Source: Phytopythium helicoides (Eukaryota; Oomycota; Peronosporomycetes; Pythiales; Pythiaceae). From it: 64,000 bases of DNA. The DNA lies in assembly GCA_024867545.1 (NCBI GenBank), contig JANFNE010000006.1, positions 682,001 through 746,000 on the forward strand, read 5' to 3'. Position 1 is the stretch's first letter, and each line of letters opens with the position of its first letter. The notes under the pieces were generated by a model. It was not told the DNA's origin. It worked only from the letters and a program-made list of their open reading frames with translations, and did not search any database. The position numbers and the translations under genes were made by a program. Below are positions 51,072 to 61,427 of this stretch, piece by piece.

Positions 51072-51333
51072 CTACTTCTTGCCGCCCTTCTTGCCCTTGG
51101 CGGCGTGACCTGCACCGATTGATTCGAGACCGTCAGCTCTCTCTCTCTCTCTGCAAGTTGAGTACGAACGACCAAATAGACCACGCACCGTGTTTGGAGA
51201 CGCGCTCAGGCTTGGCGTGGGGCTGTTCCTTGGCTCCGAACGTGTGCTCCGGTGCCGGCGCGGGCTCGTGCTCCTCGTGGCCGTGGTTGTGGCCGTGCGC
51301 CTTCTTCTCCTTCTTTTCCTTCTTGTGGCCCAT
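51072..51333 (-). CDS. Small Lys/His-rich protein, gene A, right copy
   Basis: Exons 51333-51189 and 51109-51072 encode the same 60-residue protein as the left copy. The intron is 79 nt because its CT run is shorter. It is convergent with monooxygenase copy 3, as in the left arm. Confidence 0.6.
51137..51152. repeat. (CT)8 microsatellite in intron of gene A, right copy
   Basis: This is the counterpart of the (AG)17 run in the left arm, 18 nt shorter. Confidence 0.9.
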
Positions 51334-51940
51334 GACCGTCGAGTGCGGAGGCTCGCAGGAGGCGACGCGGGGAGGCTGGGGACTTCTTGAGGCGCTCGAG
51401 CTGCTTGAAGCAAATGCTGGAATGAACTCTGCGAGCCTCCAGCTCCGCCGGGCATCGTGATGGCATTGAAGCCTCACGGCGGAACAGGAAGCAGGCAGGC
51501 AGGCAGGACCCTCGATTCACTTGGAGTTTGTAGGTAAAATTTTGGGAAATGCGCCGCGCTCGGTCTTTGTCGCGGGTCAAGTCGAAGTGGAGGCGCCTGA
51601 ATCCTTGAGACGGTGGCGAACCTCCAGCGCGCGTCACAGCTCCAAGCGCAAGCGTCAGTCCCTCCACGCTGCTTTGGATCAATGGGAGGTGTCGCAATGA
51701 GGCTGCTGCTCGGCTACCAAGGCAATCCGACTGAGTGCGAGGTCGGCTGAGCACCAGCTTTGTAGGCTCGAGGAGCTAGAGCGATGAATGAGTTGTTTCA
51801 TGGAAAACGGACTGCTGCTTTTCAAGAACACTTGGTGGCGACGGCGGCCAAGTTGAGATGGCAAGAGAACTTTTGAAAGAACTGTGAGTATCGGTTTATT
51901 AGGATGAGGCGTCTACCGAGTCGTGCCTCTCGGATGGAGT
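51334..51940. other. Spacer between gene A and gene B (right arm)
   Basis: This is the duplicate of 41218-41824 in inverted orientation. It separates the gene A start from the gene B stop. No further gene is seen. Confidence 0.4.
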
Positions 51941-52105
51941 CTACTTCTTGCCACCCTTCTTGCCGCCCTTACCCTTGGGTGCAGGCTCGGGTTTGGCGGC
52001 AGCGGGCTGGGCCGGTGCTTGGGGCTGCTGCTTGCCGCCCTTCTTCTCCACAACCTTCTCCTGCTGGGCCTCCTTGGTGTTCTTGGCACTGTTCTTGCGG
52101 CCCAT
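51941..52105 (-). CDS. Small Lys/Ala-rich protein, gene B
   Basis: A 54-residue intronless ORF (MGRKNSAKN start, Lys/Gln/Ala/Pro body, GKGGKKGGKK tail). Both gene A and gene B start with MG and end in the same Lys-Gly tail, and they are adjacent and co-oriented, so they may be distant paralogues. The family is unknown. The only intact copy is here; the left arm kept just its 3' end. Confidence 0.55.
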   Translation of the reverse strand: MGRKNSAKNTKEAQQEKVVEKKGGKQQPQAPAQPAAAKPEPAPKGKGGKKGGKK

Positions 52106-52600
52106 GGTGACGGAGAGCTGTGGGAAGGAAGGTGAGGAGGCTTGAGTGCTTGGATGAAGATGCTGGAATGAGGAGCAAGCCCCAAGTTGCTCCAGCTTCT
52201 CCTTCGTCCTCGAAACGGACCATCTCGGTTTCTCGAGACGCATTTAGCTGCCTGGAACGTTGGCAGCCGCACCCCCACCGCAAAGACAAGTCCAATAGAC
52301 GAGTCGCTCCGCCACCTCCGTCTCGCTTCAACCGCTTGCCCATCCGCTAGTCAAAACCGCCCGGCATGCCGTCCATGTCGACCACCTGGCCATCCATGAG
52401 CCCCACCTCCGGCCAGTCATGACCCGCATGCAGGTAAAGGCCGCCCGCGAATCAGCGTCTGCGAGCGAGAGAGTTGCATCGCCTGCGGGTTCCCCCGCTC
52501 CCCTCTGCAAAGCTAGGCAGCTCCATCGCCCTTACGCCCCGCGCCCGCTTCCGCCGAGCGCCGCCCATCTCCTTGTCAAGCGCGCACCGCCGCGTTACAC
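52106..52600. promoter_or_regulatory. Divergent promoter between gene B and acyl-CoA synthetase
   Basis: These 495 bp separate the two start codons. No ATTGG or TATA element was recognised close to either start. Nothing else is seen. Confidence 0.3.
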
Positions 52601-54958
52601 ATGGAGCTGCTCGCGCGCCACTTATCGCGCGGCCCCATGGCGAGCACGGGCGTGTGGCGCGTCGACGCGGAGGCCCCGCTGGCGCTCGAGCCCGACGGCC
52701 TCGCGGCCAGGGCGCCGCGCACCGTGCCCGACGTGTTCCGGCGCACGGTGGCGCGCCGAGGGGCGGCGCCTGCGCTGCGGTCCCGCGACGAGCAGAGCGG
52801 CGAGTGGCAGACGCTGACGTGGCGCGCCTACTACGACAACTGCGCGCTGTTCGCCAAGGCGCTGCTGCGGCTGGGCGTGCGCGCGCACCAGGCCGTGTGC
52901 GTCATGGGCCGCAACTGCCCGCAGTGGTTCGTGGCCAACAACGGCGCCATCCTGGCGGGCGCCGTGGCGGCCGGCGTGTACGCGACCACCGGGGCCGAGG
53001 CCTGCGCCGACATCGCGGCCCACTGCGAGGCGCGGGTCGTCGTCGTCGAGAGCAGAGCGCACCTCGACAGGTTCCTATCGGGCGTCGACGCGCTGCCGGC
53101 GCTGCAGGCGCTCGTCGTGTGGAGCAACGACGCCCCCGACAAGCCCTTCCCGGGATGTAGGGTCCCCATCTTCGACTTTGCAGAGTTCATGCGCTTCGGA
53201 GAGAAGGTCTCGGACCAGGAACTAGAGGAGAGGATCCAGGCCCAGCGCCCTGGTCACTGCTGCTCGCTCATCTACACGTCGGGCACCACCGGCGCCTCCA
53301 AGGGCGTCATGATCTCGCACGACAACTGGACGTGGACTACCTTCGTGCTGCTTGAGGCCGTCGAGGGTGTCACCGAGAACGAGCGCAGCGTCAGCTTCCT
53401 CCCGCTCGCGCACGTCGCCGCTCAGCTGCTCGATATTCACCTCCCCATGTACGTCGGCTGCGAGGTCAGCTTCGCGCCGAGCAACGTGCTGATGGATGAC
53501 GGGGACGAACCAGACGAGGAAGCCACCATCCGCAGCAGCAGCAGTGGCAGCGACATTGGGCGCCCGAGAGCAGCGTCGACGACCAACCACCCGCTTATCG
53601 AGACGCTCCGGGAGGTTCGACCAACCTTCTTCTTCGCGGTGCCTCGCGTCTGGGAGAAGATCATGGACGCTATGCGACTCGAGCTGGATGGTGAGAGTGG
53701 TGGAGGTTTCAAGCGTGCAGTGGCCAAATGGGCTCGTGAATGTGCAGCTGACAAGACGCGACGAGCTCAGTTTGGGGGCGACGGGAAGAAATCGCTAGGC
53801 TTTCGCCTCGCCAACCATGTCGTTCTGCGCAAGATTAAGCGTGCATTGGGTCTCGAAGACTGTCGCTACTGCTTTTCAGCAGCTGCACCGATGTCTGTGG
53901 AGTGCTTGGCCTTCTTTGGCGCGCTCGATATCGCCATCTACGAGTTGTTCGGTCAATCGGAGTGTTCTGGCCCCCATTCTATCAATCTCCCGGGCAAATG
54001 GAAGATGGGAAGCCTGGGAAACCCCCTACCAGCCACCCACACACGAATTCGACCCCACAACCAACGCAACAGCGTTGGAAATGAAGCTGAGATCGGAACA
54101 GACGGCGAGATTGAGTATGCCGGTCGCCATATCTTCATGGGATATCTGAACAATGAAGAGGCTACTCGAGCGGCGCTGGTGAATGGGTGGCTGCGCTCAG
54201 GCGATGTTGGTCGGTTTGACGAAGACGGATTCCTGACAATTACTGGTCGACTCCAAGAGCTTATCATCACTCGGAAGAAGAGTGGCGCGACAACCGTAAT
54301 TTCGCCAGTGGCGATCGAGGAGTCGATCAAGCGCGAGCTACCAGCACTAAGCAACGTTATGGTGATTGGAAGTGGCAGTATTCCTCCTCGGAAGCAGAAC
54401 ATCCGGCGGCGCCGAGCCAAGAAGGAGTATCTCGTCTGTCTCTGCACGCTTCGAGTCAAGCACGACTCTGATGGTGTGCCTTCGGACCTATTGGATCGTG
54501 AAGCTGTCGCAGCAATTGCCGACTATGCTCGTCTCAGGCGTAGCAGCAGTATAAGCAGTACGAGCAGTGGGCGGACGAGTTCCATCAGCACGAGCGCTCC
54601 TCTTGCTCTTACAGCCCAATCGGCTCAGCAAAGCTCGCGAGTGCGTCGATACATCGCAGACGGCATTGCGAGAGCTAACGCGCGTGCACCTACTCCTGCT
54701 CATCGCGTCCACAAATTTCTTCTTGTAGCGAGAGACTTCTCGATCGCTGGTGGTGAGCTTACACCGACTCTCAAGCTGCGGCGTCCGGTCATCACCGAGC
54801 TCTATGAGCGCGAGATCCAAGCGCTGTTGGCGAGTAGCGACGGCAAGAATGGTGGCATCGTGATCCGAGATGAGAGCGACGGCGAGGACGAAGGCGATGA
54901 GGAAGATGACTTTTTCGACGGCGGCGACATGCTACCACCCGTGAGGTTTGTTCCGTGA
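52601..54958 (+). CDS. Bubblegum-type long-chain acyl-CoA synthetase
   Basis: This AMP-forming enzyme activates long-chain fatty acids with ATP and CoA. It has 785 residues in a single exon. The P-loop-like AMP-binding signature is YTSGTTGASKGVMISHDN (about residues 223-240). YELFGQSECSGP, the GWLRSGDVGRFDEDGFL block and LQELIITRKKSGATTVISP follow. The ending DFSIAGGELTPTLKLRRPV is characteristic of the ACSBG group. Two insertions are low-complexity (Ser-rich near 310-325 and 650-670). The C-terminus is an acidic tail (DGEDEGDEEDDFFDGG). An alternative in-frame start is Met13. Confidence 0.9.
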   Translation: MELLARHLSRGPMASTGVWRVDAEAPLALEPDGLAARAPRTVPDVFRRTVARRGAAPALRSRDEQSGEWQTLTWRAYYDNCALFAKALLRLGVRAHQAVCVMGRNCPQWFVANNGAILAGAVAAGVYATTGAEACADIAAHCEARVVVVESRAHLDRFLSGVDALPALQALVVWSNDAPDKPFPGCRVPIFDFAEFMRFGEKVSDQELEERIQAQRPGHCCSLIYTSGTTGASKGVMISHDNWTWTTFVLLEAVEGVTENERSVSFLPLAHVAAQLLDIHLPMYVGCEVSFAPSNVLMDDGDEPDEEATIRSSSSGSDIGRPRAASTTNHPLIETLREVRPTFFFAVPRVWEKIMDAMRLELDGESGGGFKRAVAKWARECAADKTRRAQFGGDGKKSLGFRLANHVVLRKIKRALGLEDCRYCFSAAAPMSVECLAFFGALDIAIYELFGQSECSGPHSINLPGKWKMGSLGNPLPATHTRIRPHNQRNSVGNEAEIGTDGEIEYAGRHIFMGYLNNEEATRAALVNGWLRSGDVGRFDEDGFLTITGRLQELIITRKKSGATTVISPVAIEESIKRELPALSNVMVIGSGSIPPRKQNIRRRRAKKEYLVCLCTLRVKHDSDGVPSDLLDREAVAAIADYARLRRSSSISSTSSGRTSSISTSAPLALTAQSAQQSSRVRRYIADGIARANARAPTPAHRVHKFLLVARDFSIAGGELTPTLKLRRPVITELYEREIQALLASSDGKNGGIVIRDESDGEDEGDEEDDFFDGGDMLPPVRFVP

Positions 54959-55092
54959 TAAGCGATTTCGCCTGTTGATAAGTATAAGAGCGACGATTGT
55001 TTTCGTGGTGTGCGGGTGGATTGGTTCAAGGACTCTCGATTGATTCGAGAATGGATCGTATTTCACGACCAACAGAATCTAAAATCGGCTTT

Positions 55093-56299
55093 TCAACATG
55101 TTTTCCTTGTTCCAAAAAGCGTGCGCTCGTTTTGGGTGTTCGCATGCAACCAAGTCACTCGGAAACCTTCAAATGCTGGAGACAGAGTACTCGTGACTGT
55201 GGAGACAGCTCGCTCGACAGCCGAGTCAGTCGGCTTCCTTCCGAGCTTTAGCGTGCAAACGAGTTGTCCTCGTGGTGCCACCAATTCGGCAGCACCCAGT
55301 ACGATTTTCGCCATGAGCTCAACCCTCATGTTGATGTCACAGACGCACAAATCAAAGAGGCGTGCAGGGTTTTGCCTTTTCTGGATGGCTCGGATGTCGT
55401 CGAGAGCATCGTCGAGAAGTGCTTGGACATGCACGATCGGTCGATTGGATTTAGAGATCGTGAGTTCCCCGGGGTCCACGGCTACCACAAGCCCTGCTCC
55501 ATTTGCCACGAGACAATCCGTCCAGCCGCCCTTGACTCAAAGCACGCAACAGTGATGTTAAAATGAGGTTGTCAGTGAAAAGAAGCACGCTCACAAATGG
55601 ACGTACAGGTGAAGCGCCGATGTCGATCGCGTGAAAGCCCGGCTGTAGAGCGCGAAGATGCTGTCGAACGCTCTCTTGCATTTTGAAGTACGCACGACTG
55701 GGTGCCTGCCCTGCCGTCAACGGCAGACGATCAGTATTTCCCTCGCCTTCACCTTCGTCGTCCACCACCCTCGAGGAATCCTCGCCTCGGTCGACGACCC
55801 CGAAATGTACGAACGGCGCCAACTCTGGCTGTGACACGGCATGCAGCTCAGCAGTAAAGCTCGTTGGGTGCACCTGAAAGCCCTGATCGGCCAGCATCGC
55901 AGTCAATTGCTGCTGCAGTCTACGCGGGAAAGCAACGACGCGGAACACGTCGGTGGACTTGCGAGCTCGCATTTCAGCTGCCATCGGCACCCAGTGGGCC
56001 TCTCCGCAGCTCCAATCCAGTCGGTAGACGCGATGAGCAGCGATGCGGTCGTCGCTTCCCGCCATCTCGCTGCTCACGGCCTGGAACAGCGAGGCGTTGG
56101 CGTCGAACGAGCCATTGGCACATTTGGCGTAGACGATTGGCGACTGCTCGGCGACGACAGTGACTCCGATGGCGGGAGAGGCGTCGACCTGGAGCTGCTG
56201 CAGGCGCGAGGAGAAGCGCCGCACTTGCGTGCGCTCCACGTGCACGGCGACGCACGGCGTGGGAGCGCAGCCCACGCCCATGAGCTGCATGACGGGCAT
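55093..56299 (-). CDS. FtsJ/RlmM-like 2'-O-ribose RNA methyltransferase
   Basis: Two exons (56299-55607 and 55530-55093) encode 376 residues. The intron join restores motif I as IDIGASPGGWTDCL. The putative K-D-K-E tetrad of RrmJ-type enzymes is visible: Lys in YFKMQES, Asp in CVCDINM, Lys in CTLKLG and Glu in TQNERT. The N-terminal 220 residues are not recognised, but the layout (extra N-terminal domain then FtsJ fold) resembles bacterial RlmM, which modifies 23S rRNA. The RNA substrate and compartment are unknown; a mitochondrial rRNA role is possible. It is divergent from the LRR-IQ gene. Confidence 0.8.
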
Positions 56300-56463
56300 G
56301 CAGGCTGTGCCTTGCTGTCCATTGGCTCAAAAATGGCGAAAGGCAGTCTTTAATTGGCTTAAAATAAGACATCCCATGTCTGGTTGGCTGAAATTGGGCA
56401 GCGGCAAGAATAGCTGCTCGGCTGCTTGCTTCAACTTGGCTGCGCACTGCCACTCGCCGCTCC
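56300..56463. promoter_or_regulatory. Compact divergent promoter with repeated (A/G)TTGGCT boxes
   Basis: These 164 bp between two ATGs contain ATTGGCT at 56321-56327 and 56353-56359, GTTGGCTG at about 56383-56390, ATTGGG at 56393-56398 and TTGGCTG near 56436. The flanking AAA/GAAA context is similar in most. This is the densest CCAAT-like cluster in the window. Confidence 0.55.
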
Positions 56464-59400
56464 ATGACGCTGCTCGACGACTTCCGGCGCTCCGTTTACG
56501 ATGGAGAGGCCACTGGTGGCGTCCGAGCGCCAAATAGGAGTCGGAGACTGCGCCGATCGCTGCCTCCGTGGGTTTCTGAGGCTTCCTACGCCGCTTTCTC
56601 GCCTCCGATTGACATGCAAACGTGACTCGCAGGCTTCCGGCTGCATTGGTGACTGCACCCCAAGATACTCATGCGAGCTCAGTTCTTGGGCCTCCTTTGA
56701 CATCATCAAAGCGAGGAAAGAGGCCTCCAGGTAAGCTGGAAGGGTTGCGGACTCCACTGATCGAGTCAAACCAGTTTGAGCGTGGAGGCCGGGCATCCGA
56801 ACCACCGCCAGCGGTCATGCCAGTTGAGATGCCACCACCTGCAGCCAAAATTCCGGATAGTGTGCCGCTGCAATTACTCCAGCTCACCCATGTCAAGTTG
56901 AGCAGGTGGAGTGCATTGGTCTCGGATGTTGATTTGCGCCGAGTAGCTACACACAATACGAGACTTCGGTCGGCAGCGCAGCGAGCTATTGCATTTGGCA
57001 GTCGCAGCGGTAGCCGACAAAGTCACGACGACACCAAACACACTGCTGTGATAATGCTTGGATTCGAAAGTAAAGATTTGGAAATGAGTAGGGGGATTCC
57101 GACTCGGTCTGTGGTGGCCAATGGTGCAGACCAACTAACCGATAGAGGACTCATAGCTATCGCCGAAGCCGTCCCGACGCTCGAGGTGCTAGAGATAGCT
57201 GGAGCTTCCAATGTGACGGACGCGGCACTTCGAACGCTGGCACTGAATTGCACTCGTCTTCGCCGTCTCAATATCTCGAACTGTCTTGGAATTCGAGGTG
57301 CTGGGCTCAGCGCTCTGGCTGAGGCATGCACCGAGCTTTCTGAGCTCGAGATTGCCGGGTGTGCACACATTGGTGGCGACTGGGCTCTTCTCCGTTGTTT
57401 ATATGCTTTTAGACGACTGGAAAGACTCAATGTAGCTCAATGCGCACTGGTGACCGACTCGGTGCTTCAGACTTTGGCGTCTCAGTGTGGAACCTACTTG
57501 CGCTCGCTGATTTTGACCGACTGCTTCAACGTGTCCGATGCAGGTGTCATCGATGTAGCCACCAAATGCAAAAATTTGGAAGAGCTAGCCCTCAACCGCC
57601 GTGCAAAGAGCGAAAAAATCACCGATACCTCATGCGCTGCGTTGGGTGAACATTGCTCCAAGCTTCGGGTGATCAACCTAGCAGGATGTCGATTTCTGAC
57701 GGATGCAGCCCTTCAGTGGCTGGCGGCAGGCTGTGGAAAATCACTCGAGCACCTGAACCTCGCTGACGATGCCCAACTTACAGACGCATCAGCTCGATTT
57801 CTCGGTGCAAATTGTCCACAGCTCCAGTCAATTGTTCTTGACAACGTCGCCAACATTTCGGACGTTGGGCTCAGATTGCTCGCGTCTGGCTGCCCAAAGC
57901 TCCTTGACCTTCAATTGCGTGGATTGTATTTAGTGTCTGACGGTGCGGCTCGGGACTTTGGCATCGAAGGACTTCGTGCTGTGGCTGCTAGTTGCTCACG
58001 TAAGTTACTGTGAGGACGTTTTTCTTGATGTGCTGTTCTGATGGGAATGATTCTCAAACAGATCTCGAGCGATTGAACATTGCCGGCTGCTTTCAGTTGG
58101 TCGAAAGGGCTCTTGTGGCTGTAGGTGCCAGTTGTCATGCTTTGAAGAAGGTCAACGCCAGTGCCTGCCCTAATCTGTCCAGAAGTGCCATAGCTTCCCT
58201 AGCACAAAACTGTCCAAGGCTCACTGCTCTCAACCTGTCGGGTGCGAGGGAGTGCGACGACCGAGCATTAGCTGAAATAGCTCGCTGTACTCGAACACTT
58301 CGAAAGCTTCGAATCGCAGACTGCGAGCGAGCTAGCGACACGGGTCTTCGGTTCCTTGCAAACTCCGGATGTGCACACAAGCTTGAGCTGCTCGATTTCT
58401 CTCGGTGCTCTAAAATCTCCGACGATGGGATAATTGCACTCGTTGACGGTTTTGCGCAGCAAAAGGCTGAAGAAAACGATCAAGCACAAGGAGACCATGG
58501 CTTTGACCGATATCGCCACACTCCTGCCCTAGCACATTTACTGCTAGCTGGGTGTCCTAAAGTGACGCAGGACTCTGTTGTACGGCTCGCAGGATCATGC
58601 CCGTTGCTCCTTACCCTTAGTCTCAAGGTCTATGAGATTACCTACGTTTGTACTAACGAGATGAAGTTGACATTTCTTGGTTTCACGATGCGAACAGGGT
58701 TGTCAAGTGTCATCGCGGCTACTAAAATCTCTCAGTTTTTCGTGGCCGCTTGCAGTTGTACGCATTTCCGCTGACGGGAGCGGTGATTTCGGCCTTTTTC
58801 CAGCGCCACGAGCTCGCGACAAGCGATATGTAGCTGAGTTCTCCGTACTGTGGACAGCTGCACTCCGTATTCAGGCAAGTCGAGTCTCCAAATACCAATG
58901 ACTGCCACCTGGATCCTGACTTATCGATATCCTTGTACTCATCAGAATCTGTATCGCGCACGTATTGCCAAGCAGCGAGCATTTGAGCATAAGGAACAGG
59001 CATGTCGGGTCAAGGTAGCGCTGAGACTTCAAAGTTTGTGGCGAGCTAGAAAGTCTCGACGAGAGACTTTACTTCGGCGAGCCATTCAGACCGGTCGGGA
59101 TAAAGCTGCTACAAAAATTCAAAGACGATACAAGGAGACCCGCCTGGCAAGGAAAGCCGGTAAGCAACACCAGACTGTACTTGAACGCGAGCTTGAGCGT
59201 CACGCTATCAAAGTCCAGCGTGCTTTCCGTACACGTCGGGCTGTTCGTGTTGCGCAAAAGGTGGTTATATCACACAGGCGACAACGAGTGAAGGAGAACC
59301 GAGCAGCAACTGCCATACAGCGTCGATTCCGAGGGAATACGGCTCGAAAACGCATCGCTAAACTTGTACGAGAGAAGAAAGCTCAGATGCAAAAGGAGTT

Positions 59401-60936
59401 GGCCGCAGTGACGCTCATTCAGACTGCAATCCGCCGACGAATCGCCAGAAAAAGAGTGCAAGAACTTGTCCAAGAGCGACTGGAGCGCAAGAAGCAGGAA
59501 TGGTATGCAGCAGTTAAAATGCAGTCGGCATGGAGACGGAAACAAGCATTTTGCGAGATACGGAGGCGAAGAGAAGAAATTGCACAACGTGAGCGTGCGG
59601 CTGTCATGCTGCAGAGTGCTTACAGAGCTCGGAGGGCACGTGATTCCTTACAGCTGCTTGCTCTTGCAAAGTATCACGCGACCAGAGACAAAAGCGCGCG
59701 AACTATTCAGCGCCGTTGGCGCACACGGTGCGATCGCGTTGGTCGTTATTTGCTGGCAGAAATGCGTAGACGGCGCTTTGAGATGCAGTCTCGTGCGGCA
59801 ATAACCTTGCAGCACGCATTCCGGCGCTATTTAATCCGGCTTGGAGCGCGTAAAGTTGTGGACGCACTACGAGAGCAAGCAAAGCTCGGACTTGACATGG
59901 AACGTTGGGCTGCGACGCTGGTGCAGGCCCATTGGCGTCGAAGGTGTGCCAAAAGGGAGCTCGCTCGCGCTCAGTCAGACAAGCGGTCTCGCTGGAAGCA
60001 ACTTGTGGATACGTGGAATCAGCACGGCATGGGCTATGGTGCCCCGTTCTATTATGTGGGACTGCAATCTCTCGTGTGCTTGCCATTCTTGCATATGAAT
60101 TGGCTGACCGGTGCTTGAATTATTGGGCAGAACCAAGTCAACGGCGAAATACGCAGGCGAATGCCACGGGAACTGCTTGCAATCATGCCGAGGCCAACGT
60201 GCAACCAATGCGGTGCGTGCAATGCACCAACTTTTTCTGTTATTCACAATCACCTTGTTCTTCTTTTTGCTCATCGGACTGGTTTTCATGCGCTCGAAGA
60301 AATCCCTGACAGTGCTTCAGTCGAGTGCGCAACATGTTGCGAGTATTTTTGTGATCAGGTAAGCACCCTCACTATTTCCTTTCATACCAGTTGCGCTCTT
60401 CTGATACCAATATGCAGTGTGAGCGAGACGTCCACGGCCACGGAAAAAGACGTGAACATTGGCGGCGCAAACTCTTCAACTTCTACGGCATCCGCTGCGA
60501 CTATGGAGATGGTGAGTTCCCATCCATTTGGCCATCAGAAATGGAGCAAGACATCGCGCGTGGCTACGACTTTGTTGCGATGCAGCCAACTAATGGCTAC
60601 AACAATACGCTGGCCCTCATCGCGAGCTTTCAGCCAGTTGTTACTGGTGATTGGAGTGAATTCGACGCTACACACACCGCTTCCATCATGGCAAGTGTAT
60701 CGGAGCCGGTGAAAGATGTCGATTCATCAGGAGTCGACGATCCCATGGCGCACCTGTTCAATGAGCAGGACTTCGATGAGAACGGTGCGAGTTTGTGGGA
60801 CGAATTCTACGACCACGCACAAGGAAAGAATCGGTACTATCATCGAGTCTCAAAACGCGTCGTAGACTTCCCTCCATCGTCATGGAATACCGCTGAGGTT
60901 GGTTCCATACAGGTGCCGTGGCCTGGAATGCAGTGA
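56464..60936 (+). CDS. LRR - multiple IQ - WW - B-box-like - WW protein
   Basis: Eight exons are inferred: 56464-56567, 56633-57999, 58062-58627, 58698-58874, 58946-60055, 60131-60216, 60313-60358 and 60418-60936 (1324 residues). Residues about 160-650 are AMN1/FBXL-type Leu-rich repeats (LxxLxLxxCxxVTDxxL). About seven IQ motifs follow (for example ALRIQNLYRARIAKQR across an exon join, AATAIQRRFRGNTARKR), predicting calmodulin binding. Then come a WW-like segment (FYYNQVNGE), a B-box-like Cys/His finger (CNQCGA..ECATCCEYFCDQCERDVHGHG) and a second WW-like segment (LWDEFYDHAQGKNRYYH). Intron 58875-58945 is GC-AG (CAG/GCAAGT). The N-terminal exon and the 60217-60312 intron are the least certain. 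The protein is probably ciliary by style; the function is unknown. Confidence 0.7.
58875..58945 (+). other. GC-AG intron
   Basis: The donor is CAG/GCAAGT and the acceptor TCATCAG, 71 nt apart, with a CTGAC branch-like site. Splicing here completes an IQ motif (ALRIQ joined to NLYRARIAKQR). No GT donor nearby would keep frame. Confidence 0.7.
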
Positions 60937-61427
60937 TACATGTGCTGGTCACAAGAAAGGAGAAGCATCATGATCGCTTGCCGAAAAGCAGCCTGTTTGT
61001 GACGCTTCCAAACGGCGCGAAGATCGCGACGCTTGCCATGGGTGTGCCTTCAATGTTTCAATCACCAACATCAGATTTCGCTTCAATCGGCAGTAATGAA
61101 TAATCAGACTGGCAACCGGTCTGGTCCACATGACTGTCCATGGCATCCATTACCATCGCGACGTCCCTCGAAACACATGCAAGCAAACAAGCATCATACA
61201 AGTAACAAGCAGACATCGTTGATTGGATATTCCTCGATTTCGTACCATAATATCGCGTACACCGCCATAGCGGGGACTGACCACAGTACCTTATCGCTTG
61301 CGATGCCGACAAGAAAGTTGGGTTTCGTCGGCTACTCCCAGAACACTGCCACGACAGGAAACGAGCGGGTAATGCACGAGCGTAGAGTGAAGTTCGCGGA
61401 GTCCTGATCGATCGCTGATGAGGCAAC
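60937..61427. other. Convergent intergenic, no gene seen
   Basis: These 491 bp separate the LRR-IQ stop from the U2AF stop. Short ORFs on both strands (60918-61103, 61033-61407) have no support. Confidence 0.45.

Larger units (their letters stand above)
49476..51968. repeat. Right arm of the inverted repeat
   Basis: This is the reverse complement of 41191-43700 with near-perfect identity. It begins exactly at or a few bases before the ATG of monooxygenase copy 3. It ends inside the coding region of Lys-rich gene B. Confidence 0.9.

Noticed and set aside
55010..55555. 181-codon plus-strand ORF opposite the FtsJ gene
   Set aside because: The minus strand completes an FtsJ catalytic domain across a clean intron; the plus frame has no recognisable content.
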